Positions 9,146 through 21,485 of a stretch of DNA of 64,000 nt are shown in pieces. Positions within the stretch are counted from its first letter, which is position 1, and each line of letters begins with the position of its first letter. The stretch is from assembly GCA_019059635.1 (NCBI GenBank), contig JAGVRJ010000005.1, positions 682,001 to 746,000 of the forward strand. The letters run 5' to 3'. The notes beneath the pieces are model-generated. The model saw only the letters and a list, made by a program, of their open reading frames with translations, did no database searches and was not told where the DNA came from. The DNA is from Proales similis. Its lineage: Eukaryota > Rotifera > Eurotatoria > Ploima > Proalidae. The position numbers and the translations under genes were made by a program.

Positions 9146-12100
9146 TTAATCCCTGATGTTGTAGTTGCGAATTTTTGGTTTTTGGTTTAATTGTTTAGGG
9201 CCAGTGCGGCTGCCAGCTGAGGGTTTTGGCGATTTTCTACCCGTTTTGGGTGATTCAGGCTTTAAGGCACGGACCTGAATGACATCTTTTAAAGCGTTCT
9301 GCCGAGGACTGGAGCCTTTCTCGTCCAACAGTTTCCAGATCTCTTTGAAATTTTCAGATCGAACAGACGAGCTGAGAGTATCGTCAGTGCTCGATTCGCC
9401 TGCATAATTTGAACTCTTGTATTCAACGGAGAGGTTCGGCTCCGATTTAGCTCGATGTGTCAATTGCTTTTTTTTCGTTTATTTTTGGATTTTTAGAAGT
9501 TATGCATTAAATAAATGATTACCTGCTTGGTCAACTCATATTGTCTCTTTTCAAGCTGCTCTAATCGATTTGACTGAGCAGGCAACGCGTAGTTTTTGTA
9601 CAGGCTGGCTTCGTTTTGGCTTATTCTTAGGATTGCTAAGCTCTCGTTTTCATCTGTTGGGCAAATAATAGAAAAATTGAAGCAAAAATTGATTTTGAAA
9701 TTGTGATTTGCCTACATTTAATTCTGTTTAGCTCGCCTCTTAGTTGATTGCTGATCTCAATCAGGCGTTGCTTCTCTTCCAAGAGTCGATGGATATATTT
9801 GGCTGCTTTTTTCATTTTGGCCCTCATCGACTCGACTTGATGGTCATTTGATGTCCATTCGCGATCTGAATCAGCATGCTCACTCTCAGCTGCCAACTCT
9901 CTATCTGTTGTTGGAACGGATGCGTGTTGTCTCTCCCTTAAAAGCTCGTGATGCTGCTGACGAGCTTTAATTTGCAGCTGCTGATTCAATTTACTCAGTC
10001 GCTCAATCTCGTCTTGAAGTTGCTGAATAAAAAGCTCTTGAGCGCCAAAGTTCACCTGGGTACCGCTCACTGACAGCTTGAGTTTCAGTTCACTTATCTT
10101 ATTTTCCAGTGCAGATATTTCTGAGTTCTTCTCAATGGTCGCCTTGTGATATTCGTCAGCCTCACGTCTGGTTGCGCTCAGTTCTAGCTCCAGATTGGCA
10201 ATGTTCTGCTTCAGGCTGTTTATTTCGGTCACGTAACGTCTCGTCTGAGAGCTCATTTCGTACTGCAACGTTTCAATCTGGGTCTGCTTTGATCTGATCT
10301 GCTCGGTCTGCTCGTTGAGCTGTTTTTCCATGTGCAAAAGACGAGTTTGCTGTTTTTTACAATACGCATTCAAATCGACTTTTTCACGTCTCAATTGACT
10401 TATCGTTTCATTCAAAGATTTTATGTGCGCATTTATAACAGTGTTGTCAGTCATTTTCTCCGGCGTCATTTGCTTGCAACTGTATTCGTCCAGTTTCGCC
10501 TGAAGTTGACGATTTTTTTGCTTCATATTTGCCAACTGGTTTTCTAGATCAGACTTGAACGCTTCGGAAGCCGGACTGCTGGCCTCCTTGAAGTCTGTCT
10601 GAGAGTCTTCATTTGGATGGCTTGAAGCATTTGATGCAGAATTTCTGCTCAATGAGTTGAGTGGCACTGAATCTACAGCCGGCTGCTTGCTTGTATCTTG
10701 AAGAGCAATACTTTCCATTTCGTTGCGCATCTGCTTTATAATCTCTTTTAGCTTTTCGTTTTCTTCTCTGAGCTTAAACTCTTCAGTCTCGAGTTCCTCT
10801 AGGCTGAGCTTAAAAGGTCGAAATCACTTAATGTCACTGTTTTTAGATGCATTTGCTGATAAGAAGATAATCTACCGTGGGATTTGCAGTCTGCATTGCT
10901 TTTATAACGTTTTCTTTATGAATGAGCTGTTCTTCAAGGTTCTTAACTTTTGACTGAAGCTTGAAGGCAAAAAGTCAAAACGTGAGCAGATCATGAGCTG
11001 AATACTTGACATGGAATTTACCTTTTTGTTTGAGTCTATGAAGTATTGCCGCATGTCCTGATCATCCTGAGATTTGGTTTGCTCAAATTTGCTGAGTTTA
11101 AACTGCCAATCTGCATTCAAGCTGCTCTTTTGCTCTTCTACTTGTCCGACAAGCTGGTTAAGACGTTCTATTTCGCTCTTGCTATTCTCTAATTTGGCTC
11201 GAAGCTGTTCATTCTCTCTTTGCATATCACTGATGCTCATTTCACTCGACACAGCCACTTTGGCTCTATGCTCTATTTTTTCGTTAAGCTCCGATTTTAG
11301 ACGCACAATTTCCTCGTTCATGTTTCGCCACTGCTCTTCCTTCTGCTTGTCATTCAAACTCAGGCTAGAACTCATTGTTTTCAGCTGGTTCTTGTATTGT
11401 CTCAGCTGCTCTTCTAGGAACACCTTTTCACGCTCAATTTCATCTATCCTGTTTTTAAGTTTGAGAATGCAATTTTCTCTTTCGCGTGATAGACGATCGA
11501 GCTCATCGTTTCTGAACAATCTGTTGATTAGAATGAACCAGTTCGGCTGAAAGACGACACTTACTTTCTCCTGAGATCTGCTAGCGTTTGCTTACTGTCT
11601 AGTTCAGTTTGTTCCATCTTTCTAGTGAGCTCCTTAATTCTGGAAAAAACTAGCCAAAAAGCCTTCAAGACAAATAAGCAGCCTATGACTTACTTGGCAT
11701 CTTTGACCACATTCGCATCTTGCAGCTCCCAGTTCATTTCTTTCAGTTTTTTCTCCGCCAACTCGACCGCCTTTGCTCGCTCGTCCAGTCGATTATTTAG
11801 GTCTGTTCTGGCCTCTTTTAGCTGCTCAAGTTCAGAGCGTAGCATTTTTATCTCGAGCTCTTTGGCAAACAAATTTGTCTCAAGCTCGTCGGCCTTGACT
11901 CGCCACTCGTGTTCTCTCTTTCGAATTGCATCGTCGAACTCTATTTGCAGCTCGTTGCGTTGTTTCTCCAGCTGCAGCTGCAGGTCTTGAATTTGGATGT
12001 TCAGCTGGCGCTTGTACTTTTCGATCTCGGCTCGTTCAGCGCAAATCTCGCGATCTTTTTCCGACTTGTACTTGTCGACCTCTGCTTGCTTTTGATTCAA

Positions 12101-12592
12101 ACGGCTCAGATAATATTTTTTGCATTCGTCAACCTCGTCTCGATCCGAATCGAGTCGCTTCTTCAACTCGTCTATTTTAATTTTCAACTCGCTTATGAGC
12201 GCATCGCGTTCTCCCAGCTGTTTTCGACTCACTTATTGTTTTTCGTTTTAATTGACTTGAAGCTTTCAAGTAAATGATCTATGTTGGCCAATTTACCTGA
12301 AACGCTCTGCTCGAACTTGACGAGTTCGGCGTCCCGCTCCTCGAGCAGTTTAAGATTGTACTTAAAATCGTCTTTTAATTGAAGAAATTTCACTTTTTCG
12401 TTGCTAAGCTGATCGGTCTTCTTTTTCACTTCACTCTCAAGAGCTTCGATTCTTATTTGATTGAACAAAAATTTTCCGTAAAAATAGCCTCTTGTCTTGA
12501 GATTTGCTGGTCTTAATTTACCTTTTTTCTTGAATCAAGCGCCATTCTTTTTCTTTGCTTTCGGCCAATTCACGCAGCGCATTGTTATCCAT
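9146..12592 (-). CDS. CCDC57: CCDC57-like centrosomal coiled-coil protein
   Basis: Nine exons, all in frame: 12522-12592, 12297-12451, 11694-12231, 11565-11639, 11022-11511, 10876-10953 (acceptor could be 6 nt upstream), 9716-10808, 9523-9653 and 9146-9466, giving about 983 residues. Introns are 53-70 nt. The product is nearly all heptad coiled coil. The family call rests on landmarks matching vertebrate CCDC57 as remembered: the N-terminal ALRELAESKEKEWRLIQEKR, the EERDAEL block, RKREHEWRVKADELE in the first third, KNDELDRLSRERE, and the IIKQMRNEMESI block. The low-complexity C-terminus keeps an EIWKLLDEKGSSP segment. CCDC57 in vertebrates acts at centrosomes, satellites and microtubules. 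Fly and nematode lack an obvious counterpart, which is informative about lineage. Confidence 0.75.
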
Positions 12593-12815
12593 TTGAATCA
12601 ATAAGAACAATGACTCGATGGCCCTATGAGATATTTTGAATAAAATTTAAAAGAAACCAGCAAATTTGAAAATCGTGGACGTTTAACTTTCCACTTGAAT
12701 CGAATATTGATAGGCAGAAGAATAGACTTAATAACTTTATTTCCCCTAAAATAAAGGCCACTGGAATAAGGATGGGGCCTGATTGACGTATCTAACTGCT
12801 AGAGGCTGACGATCT

Positions 12816-14100
<1,285 letters not shown>

Positions 14101-15136
14101 ATGGCTTTCAATCGTGTTAAGGTACAATCGTTTAAATTGACCATCAATTCATCCGCGTCTCTCTCATAAATTCGAAGCAATGGACAACGTTTGCGCGCGT
14201 CTGGTACTTGTTCGACGCCAAATGGCAAGATCCAGCTGTTTCTGGCCAAGTTCTAGCTAAATACCTTATGGGCAAGGTTTGTTCCCACCTCAGGACGGCG
14301 TAATTTTAACCAACTTAATGTTTTATGACTTGCTATTTTAAGAATAAGCCAATCTACTCTATCGGAAGTAAAAAGGCTCAAACATGGCCATTCGAAAATT
14401 CTTGAATAAATTGCATTCAAAGGTGACTGCGGTGATTATGTGGTGGTGATAAACAGCAAAGAAATCGCTCTTAAAGACGACTTGTGGCGAGTGTACAACT
14501 TTTTTCATCATACTCGGTAGGAGATCTTTTTAACCTTGTTTTAAACTTCAAGTTGAAAATTTTGAACAAAACACAGTTACGCCAAAGGAGCAACGTATAC
14601 GCCGGCCTGGAAATATCACGAAAACGATCCGACCAGGGTATCAAGCTGAATAAGCCCTTTAATTGCAGAACTTGAATGATATTGAGACTTGGCCAAATGA
14701 CAGATAATAAAAGAATGCACTCGAAACGCGATGCCCAACAAATTGTACAGAAGCAACTTTTTACATCGTCTCATCGTTTTTCCGGACGACGTAGGCTCAC
14801 CAAAATCGCACTCAGCATTCAAATACCTATTTTAATCGCATTCGGTCGAACAAAGCGAGTACCTCAGAAGATCATCGAAAATGTAGCCGATCAAATAAGT
14901 CCGCAGATGCGAGTACCAAAGCGACTTGATGAGTACACTCAGGAAGAAATTGACAGCTTCCCACGCCTTTTCGAATGGTAAGCTTCAATCTATAGATCTA
15001 CATCTACTGTGATTACTGTTTAATATTCGTTTTAAACCAAACTAGGCCAAAAGAGTTTGTGATTGAAGACTTGAAAAGCCCATCTTTAAACGAGGCGGCC
15101 AAAGTATACATTGAACAGACGGAACAAAATAAATGA
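14101..15136 (+). CDS. MRPL13: Mitochondrial large-ribosomal-subunit protein uL13m
   Basis: Eight small exons: 14101-14121, 14178-14276, 14343-14367 (only 25 bp), 14423-14516, 14577-14637, 14704-14790, 14856-14977 and 15046-15136, giving 199 residues with a continuous frame. Family landmarks in order: QWTTFARVWYLFDAKWQDP, NKPIYSIGSDCGDYVVVIN, ENDPTRIIKECTRNAMPNKL, FLHRLIVFPDD, and the diagnostic VPKRLDEYTQEEIDSFPRL. uL13m is a structural protein of the 39S mitoribosome. AATAAA (15128-15133) overlaps the final codons immediately before the TGA, so the 3' UTR is nearly absent. A typical N-terminal presequence is not evident, as in other animals. Confidence 0.92.
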
Positions 15137-15230
15137 ATTTGAAGCCGATTTTATTCTTGATTCCTGTTAGGTTGAAACGATAAATACTTTTGCTGTAAGG
15201 CGAAAACAGAGAATCGAAAGAAAAAGGAAT

Positions 15231-16545
15231 CTAGCAATATTCCCATCCTGGATGTTCTTTTGGCCTGCAGGCGATCGGGCACTTGGGCATACGCGCTGAC
15301 TGATTGTGTTTGAGGTCACAGCAAGGATGAAAGCAGCTGACGAAACAGTACTTGTCCCTTGGCCTCTGGGTCGGAAACGGCTCACCTTTAAACATACCAC
15401 AGTTGTAAGCGTCGTGTATTGTGGCGTTTCTCTCCGCTAATGCCCAGACTTTTTGAGAAAGAAACGTTTGATCGAGATTCTTCGGATTCTGTCCGTTCGA
15501 ATTGAACCTATGAGTGTTTTCTAGCGATGTTATCATTTCAAAAAGATCGTGAGCAAGATTGCGATTGTGAACATTGGCGAAGCCCCACATTCCTTTTGAC
15601 AAAAGTTCTCAAATTTGATAAAAAAAAACAAGAACTAGTCTAAACTCGAAATTTACCTCCTAGAATGTGGATATTGTGGTAAGGGTTATCGCGCATGACA
15701 TGAAACAAAGTTCGGCGCTCGAGCCACACGTCAACCGAGTCTCGCTCGCGCTCGATCAAGGTGCTGTCGGTGTCGCGGCTGGAAAAGTAGTCGACAAAGT
15801 CGTCGCCGAGCGGGAACCAGCGCCACATCATGGCATGCACCTTCCTCAGCTGCTGGGTGCGGGGCGGGTCCGCGCGCGAGTCGAACAGGTGAGCGAGCGG
15901 GTCGTTGTCGGCCGACGGAATGGCGTGGATGTCGCAAAAGTGCACGTTCGGGTGCTTGCACTCGATCTCGCAGATGCGGCTCGCGTTCACGTGCTCGTCG
16001 AAGTAGACGCGCAGGTGCCAGTCGGGGAAAAGCCCCTTGGCCTGCTCGGCGATCAGGTCCAGGAGGTCGAAGTAGCCCGGGTTGGGCCCGTACACGGTGT
16101 AGCCGATGACTTTCTTGCCCGGTCCGTGCCGCAGCACGTTGTACATGTCGCATGTGAATCGTGGATTTATATATACCGGTTTCGATTGAAACTCTTTTAT
16201 TGCTGACGGAACTTTGGAGCCATTCTGGAATTTTTCGAATCGAATAAATATGGCACCTGATTCGTAAATATTTTCATTGTTTGTTCGTTTTTTCACACTT
16301 ATTGCTTGTCGGCAGCCACATTTCGGCCGTAGAATTTCGATGTTTTCATTTTCTTTTTGACTATCAGGCTGATGCTGGTCAACAACTAGTCTAGGATATG
16401 GATCACCAACGCGAAAACGTTTCGATTCTGATCTTCTTTCGTTTGGGTTTTTACTGATTATAATTGAGAGTAGAATATAGATAAAAATAAATGCAAAAGC
16501 CAGTCTTGCAGCATATCTCAGTCTGAATACTGTTCGAATGATCAT
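15231..16545 (-). CDS. Putative type II membrane glycosyltransferase, copy C
   Basis: Two exons (15657-16545 and 15231-15592, intron 64 nt) encode 416 residues. A short basic N-terminus leads to one hydrophobic segment (about residues 14-31) and a lumenal domain, a Golgi type II topology. The catalytic-looking core has VIGYTVYGPNPGYFDLL, YFSSRDTDSTL (a DxD-type metal site), HVMRDNPYHN and, across the splice junction, ILGG-MWGFAN. A cysteine-rich C-terminus holds CFVSCFHPCCDLK. I know this domain as a widespread uncharacterised invertebrate family resembling GT-A enzymes, and I cannot name its donor or acceptor. It is the tandem duplicate of the gene at 17928-19136, with the intron at the same codon. 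Residues 127-286 come from a tract nearly identical in DNA to that copy and much richer in GC than the rest. Confidence 0.7.
15688..16167. repeat. Gene-conversion tract in glycosyltransferase copy C
   Basis: 480 bp matching 18381-18860 at a constant offset of 2693 bp with 4 mismatches (99.2%). One line inside counts 73% GC; one line just outside (16261-16320) counts 35%. Confidence 0.88.
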
Positions 16546-17927
16546 CGGTGTAGGCGGCAGCGCTATAAAACTTGGAAGCCGATGTGGTCCATTAATCTAC
16601 AGATTTCACTTATTTTCACAATTAAAGCTTCAATCAGAAATAAAACAATTCTGGTGAGCCAGAGGCAGTATTGGCTTTTTATGTGGTAACTAGAGAAAAA
16701 ATTATGATTGCAAGCGATTCGCAGACAAACGTTTTAATTTCACAATCGATCGTTCAATCAACGGAACCTTATTGTCATCGCAGTGAATCGTCATATGTAG
16801 TGTGGCTTGGTTTGATTACGCTTCAGCGAATCAATCGCAAATTTAATTCGCCCCCATCTATTATTCTGCGACAATGCCCTGGACTGAAAATAGAGAAAAA
16901 ATCATCAGCATGCGCTTTTCAAGACGACACTCTTCGGTATTCGGCATAATCTTGTTTGTGCAGGTTTATCGCTTTCCCCCTCTCTCTCTCTTTAGTACAA
17001 AGTATTTGACCAGTTACGTGGCCTTTGATCGAATAAAGCGGTCTTTAAGTATAGGAGCTAATAAATACAAATACTAAATTGGTCAGTGGGACACGCTTTG
17101 AATTCAACCGCACTCAAAGAATCTCACCAACAAAATTTGACCGAGTTTGCCCGCGTGAACACGTTTGTTCCTATCAGACGCCCGAATAGCCTCCGATTTG
17201 TAGAGAAAGAGGACTAGAGAGAACAAGCGAGAGAAAGAAAAGAAGAGAGTTTATTCGTACGATCAGGCAGTCATAATGGAGCGCTTATCAAATATTAATA
17301 AAAATTGCATTTACCGCCCAAGATTGAGTGAGAGAATTTAAATTGAAAAGGCAATCAATTAAATGAGGGCACGCCATTTAACAGTTCTTGTCGAGCAATC
17401 GTAAAAAGAGAGAGAGAAAGAGATTAAGAAAAAATGTCGTTTATAATTCATTCGCCTTTTAGTGAGGGCATCGATAAATAATTTACCGGGCCCTTCCAAA
17501 ATTTCAAAGTTACAACTGAAAACGTTTAAAATACCAAAAAATAGCACAAATTGAGAGGCCAGTATTTGAGCGCCGTTGAAAAGTTAATCGCTTCAATTGA
17601 AGCCGAGTGCGTGCTTTCCTGCTCAAGTTACTATTTGACGTTGCATTAGATAACTTTCTTTCTTGTCGATTTTGTAGAAAGACGCGTTCTTTTAAAATTG
17701 ACAGACGGCATTCAAGTGATTTCAAGAAAAGGATCAATTACTTGTGAAGCATACATAGCGATTCGAATGATTACGTGCCTTATCCTAATAAAGCCAAATA
17801 AACTTGGCCAAATGGTAAATTTATTCGGATGTTCATGCCAAGGCCACCCTTTGTCTGACGACAAAATTAAATCAAAAAAGAAAAATATAATCTGAAAAAT
17901 CAGAATAATTGTAAAAAAAAGTAGAAA
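16546..17927. other. Intergenic between the glycosyltransferase copies
   Basis: 1.4 kb of AT-rich sequence with pyrimidine-rich and purine-rich simple runs (for example CT runs near 16980 and GA runs near 17405). No ORF with a recognisable domain, no RNA gene and no duplicated segment was found. Confidence 0.45.
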
Positions 17928-19136
17928 TCAACAATTCAACCAATCGGTGTGATTAGTTGGCCTACACGAAAGAGGGCATTTAGGCATTCGAGAGACCTGA
18001 TCGTACTTGAGGTCACAGCAAGGATGAAAACAAGACACGAAGCAAAACATGTTTTGAGGTCTCTGTGTGGGGAATGGCTCGCCACCGTATTGGTGACAAT
18101 TATACGAGTCATGGATGGTTGAGTTTTTCTGCGCATACGCCCAAACACGCTTGGCCAGGAACATTTGATCAGCTCCTTTTAAATTGCCAAGTTGCGAGTT
18201 GAAATTACTTATTGATTCTGCTGAGGTGATTAATTGAAAAAGAAAATGGGCAAGATCTCGATTTAGACAATTAGCAAACCCCCACATTCCTGCAAATTGT
18301 CAAAGATTAAAATACGCACCAAGAGAAAATAGAGGCATTCGGAAATTACCTCCGAGTATGGGGACGTTATGAAAGGGATGATCGCGCATGACATGAAACA
18401 AAGTTCGGCGCTCGAGCCACACGTCAACCGAGTCTCGCTCGCGCTCGATCAAGGTGCTGTCGGTGTCGCGGCTGGAAAAGTAGTCGACAAAGTCGTCGCC
18501 GAGCGGGAACCAGCGCCACATCATGGCATGCACCTTCCTCAGCTGCTGGGCGCGGGGCGGGTCCGCGCGCGAGTCGAACAGGTGAGCGAGCGGGTCGTGG
18601 TCGGCCGACGGAATGGCGTGGATGTCGCAAAAGTGCACGTTCGGGTGCTTGCACTCGATCTCGCAGATGCGGCTCGCGTTCACGTGCTCGTCGAAGTAGA
18701 CGCGCAGGTGCCAGTCGGGGAAGAACCCCTTGGCCTGCTCGGCGATCAGGTCCAGGAGGTCGAAGTAGCCCGGGTTGGGCCCGTACACGGTGTAGCCGAT
18801 GACTTTCTTGCCCGGTCCGTGCCGCAGCACGTTGTACATGTCGCATGTGAATCGTGGATTAACACTTGGTTTTTCATCTCTTGAGAGACCTCTTGCAGAG
18901 ACTGATTCAGCAAAGCGAACTGAGTATCTCTTATTGATTATATATTCGTCATTATCCGGCTGCTTCTCTATTAATAAAGATGATCGACAGGAGCATTTGG
19001 GGTGTATGAATACTAAACTTGGCTCATCTCTGTGAATCGTCAATGAATCGAGAATTAATTTACCGACCCAAAAGCTCAATGCAATTACAATTAGCCTTAA
19101 AAAGCCTTTACGTTTTGAATATATATTCAAGCCCAT
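17928..19136 (-). CDS. Putative type II membrane glycosyltransferase, copy D
   Basis: Two exons (18350-19136 and 17928-18289, intron 60 nt) encode 382 residues. Same topology as copy C: basic residues, one TM at about residues 13-30, then the lumenal core with GYTVYGPNPGYFDLL, the SSRDTDS DxD-like site, HVMRDHPFHNVPILGG-MWGFAN, and the cysteine-rich ending SCFHPCCDLK. Residues 93-252 derive from the homogenised tract. Outside it, the stem region and the second exon differ at many positions from copy C. The intron sequence is not shared, although its position is, so the tract edge lies about 31 bp short of the splice donor. Substrate is unknown. Confidence 0.7.
18381..18860. repeat. Gene-conversion tract in glycosyltransferase copy D
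   Basis: Partner of 15688-16167. The four differences give three amino-acid changes (Leu/Phe, Thr/Ala, Asn/His). Confidence 0.88.
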
Positions 19137-19402
19137 TAACGTTCCGTAATAATAATTTCAATTCGATTTAAAAAAATGGCTGTGAAAGAAAAGCTTTCGT
19201 TTATTTTTGTTATGTTTATGCTTGCTCTTTAAAAGCCCTTTTGAATAAGCATTTAACAGGGAATTTTTATTTGTAAAAATATAACAGACGATTGTTGAGT
19301 TCTAATAAACTAACTCAGGCTCGCCAATCTAGAACGCATATTTTATCAACTTTGCTGCTAGTAGCACGCATATTTAACAAATAAAAAACCTTATTACCGC
19401 TC

Positions 19403-20086
19403 TCACAGTCCTGAAGGTTTCCAAAAACCGATTTCTTCTGAGTTGGCAATTTTTTCTCCTTCAGAGTGAGAATCTAGTTCACCTGCATAAAGCCTAGTCA
19501 ATGCACAAGTGCTAACATTGCAAACACACAATAAATATCCACATTCAAGGCACAGGTTGGTTTCTCTCTGATTTGTTTGAGCCAGCATGTTTACGTTCTT
19601 TGGAAATTGAATCACATCTAAATTTATCTTTGAACTTGGCCATTGATCTTGGTTGGAATTTTCACTTTGTTCGCTTTCTTCTCTTAATAGCATGCCTGCG
19701 TGATCCGTTTGATTTAGAGAAATATTGGAAATTCTAGATCTTCGATTTTTAAACCAGTTCTTTGAGTCGAAATAAATGTTCATACGCTTGATAGAGCTCT
19801 AGATAAAGTTATCTACCTTAATTACTCTCGAATCCAGGTGAGTTGTGTCAACAAGCTTCTGAACTTGATCACTGCTCAGGAAGTGTGCATGCTTAAATTC
19901 TTCTTCTAGGAGAGCAAGTTGATCTTTGCTAAAACTAGTTCTTGCTTTCCGCTTCAAACTCGAGTGCTTTCTACTAGCTGTTTGAACTGGTGCCGAAGAG
20001 GGAAAGCTTGCATTGTTGATTGTAGGCACATAAGTTAGGCTGTCGATAATGTCCTCCTTGGCCAATAACTCAGCTATCGGAGCCAT
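19403..20086 (-). CDS. Divergent homeodomain transcription factor
   Basis: Two exons (19817-20086 and 19403-19759, intron 57 nt) encode 208 residues. The homeodomain (about residues 45-100) begins KRKARTSFSKDQLALLEEEF and its recognition helix, rebuilt across the splice, reads RVIKNWFKNRRSR. Residues 48, 49, 51 and 53 (W, F, N, R) are canonical. Position 50 is Lys (Bicoid/Otx/SIX-type DNA preference) and position 47 is Asn, a combination best known from SIX proteins. The first helix looks PRD/ANTP-like and there is no SIX domain. The N-terminal 44 residues are acidic and have no known motif. The C-terminal part holds a CLECGYLLCVC pair of cysteine pairs. Class cannot be assigned; probably a fast-evolving lineage-specific homeobox gene. 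Confidence 0.7.
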
Positions 20087-20192
20087 ATCCTCTGGTCGGT
20101 TGAGCAGAATAAGTGTTTGAACATTTACCGATTTTAACTGTTGCTTTTCGATGTTTAGTTATAATCAATCTTAAGCAGTTCAAGATTATTCA

Positions 20193-20333
20193 ATGAAGCT
20201 GATACTGATGATTCTAGCAATCTTTCTTCTAAATCCCTGCCACACTCGCTTTTGCTTCTCCTACGTCCCGGTACGGATTAATCTCATCAAAGATTTAAGA
20301 ACGAACGTATCTCTCGGCGTGGAACTTTCCTGA
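20193..20333 (+). CDS. Candidate small secreted peptide
   Basis: 46-codon ORF starting MKLILMILAIFLLNP, a textbook signal peptide core, followed by a short mature part with one cysteine and ending in TGA at 20331-20333. It lies divergent to the homeobox gene with only 106 bp between the starts. A GT donor-like site within it (20272) means it might instead be the first exon of a longer spliced gene. There is no homology that I recognise. Confidence 0.3.
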   Translation: MKLILMILAIFLLNPCHTRFCFSYVPVRINLIKDLRTNVSLGVELS

Positions 20334-20621
20334 CGCTTGCCAAATTAAATTATTCATCTGTTTGTATATCCCTTTAAACGGTTTGCATTAGCAGGGGATG
20401 CAACTCTACTTGGGCCTTGGATTTAGTTATAAAAATCTATCATAATGTATTTATCTATCAAGAAAGTTCCATCATAATACAGCGATCTTCAATTGTTCAA
20501 TCCCTATAATATTGTATCGTGAAGCCTGAATTAAAAAAAAAAGGGTAAGAAAAACGAATCAATCAAATCTTGATAAGAATCAAGAAATTTAGATTGTTCT
20601 TAACGATGCTGGAAAAACATA

Positions 20622-20695
20622 TGCCTAGTGGGAGGATCGAACTCACGACCTTCGCGTTATTAGCACGACGCTCTAACCAACTGAGCTAACCGGGC
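20622..20695 (-). tRNA. tRNA-Ile(AAU), copy 1
   Basis: The 74-nt cloverleaf reads GCCCGGTTAGCTCAG on the minus strand, with D-arm GCTC/GAGC, anticodon stem TCGTG/CGCGA and loop CTAATAA (anticodon AAU). This copy alone has ACTAGGC in place of ACTGGGC at the 3' acceptor strand, which makes one C-A mismatch in the acceptor stem. A T-run terminator follows 6 nt downstream. Confidence 0.9.
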
Positions 20696-20917
20696 TTGAT
20701 TTCGAAGGCTCTGGTACTCGATTGTATTTTTGACTTTCAATTTGCTGTGAATGAGTACCCGACCAACTATAAAGAAATGTTTGGGGTTGTTATTTTATCA
20801 AAGATCGGATAATATCGCTTCAAATGGAGTTAAACAATTGAATACTAGTTCTTATCTCTTGAAAAAAACCTTTCTTTAATTATTTGAACATAAAAATAAA
20901 AAATAAGTAAAAAACTA

Positions 20918-20991
20918 TGCCCAGTGGGAGGATCGAACTCACGACCTTCGCGTTATTAGCACGACGCTCTAACCAACTGAGCTAACCGGGC
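20918..20991 (-). tRNA. tRNA-Ile(AAU), copy 2
   Basis: Full cloverleaf with anticodon AAU and intact acceptor stem (one G-U pair), followed by a six-T terminator. Identical over the 74 nt to copies 3-6. Confidence 0.95.
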
Positions 20992-21485
20992 TTACTTTAA
21001 GCCGATGCATGAGTTTTATTAATTGGCATTCTTGATGAAAAGCCTACTTTTTGATCGTAAACGGTTTTGAATTATTTGTCATCAGAACTTATATTTCGGT
21101 TTAAATCTGGAACGAATGGAAGCGATTCGATTTGCCAAGTCGCGACAATAAAGCAGCCATTTAGATTTGCTTAGAACAAAGCAAACTGATTCACAGACAT
21201 CCATATATTCAACCGAAACTGAATCAATCAATCAATTTAACTTGTCTAAAACTAACTTTTGTTCTACCAAATTTCGTAGGCTAGTGATAATCGCTAGCTT
21301 GACGTTTGAAATGAGGAGTAACAAAAAAACTTTTGTCAACGTCGCCGGCCGGGCTTAAACTGGGTCAACTTATTAAAAAATAGTCAAATTGCATAAACTT
21401 GAGGAAAATATGCTAATTAAAAGATAAAGCAAATTAGAACAATTTTGAACAGAACACTTTTGGCCTCTGATTTCCACCGACAGTG
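20992..21485. other. Spacer within tRNA cluster
   Basis: AT-rich spacer; nothing coding was recognised apart from possible upstream exons of the gene at 21486. Confidence 0.4.

Noticed and set aside
15667-16206. Long antisense ORF across the glycosyltransferase tract (also 18369-18884, and shorter ones across the GPCR tracts)
   Set aside because: These frames exist because GC-rich codons lack stops on the opposite strand; they carry no domain and coincide exactly with the homogenised tracts.
17026-17041. 16-base word TGATCGAATAAAGCGG shared with 33527-33542
   Set aside because: One exact 16-mer pair is close to chance expectation for a window of this size, and flanks do not align; not enough for a dispersed repeat.
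15688-18860. Horizontal transfer as the source of the GC-rich segments
   Set aside because: The segments continue the flanking reading frames and family motifs seamlessly and are shared only between local paralogs; conversion explains them more simply.
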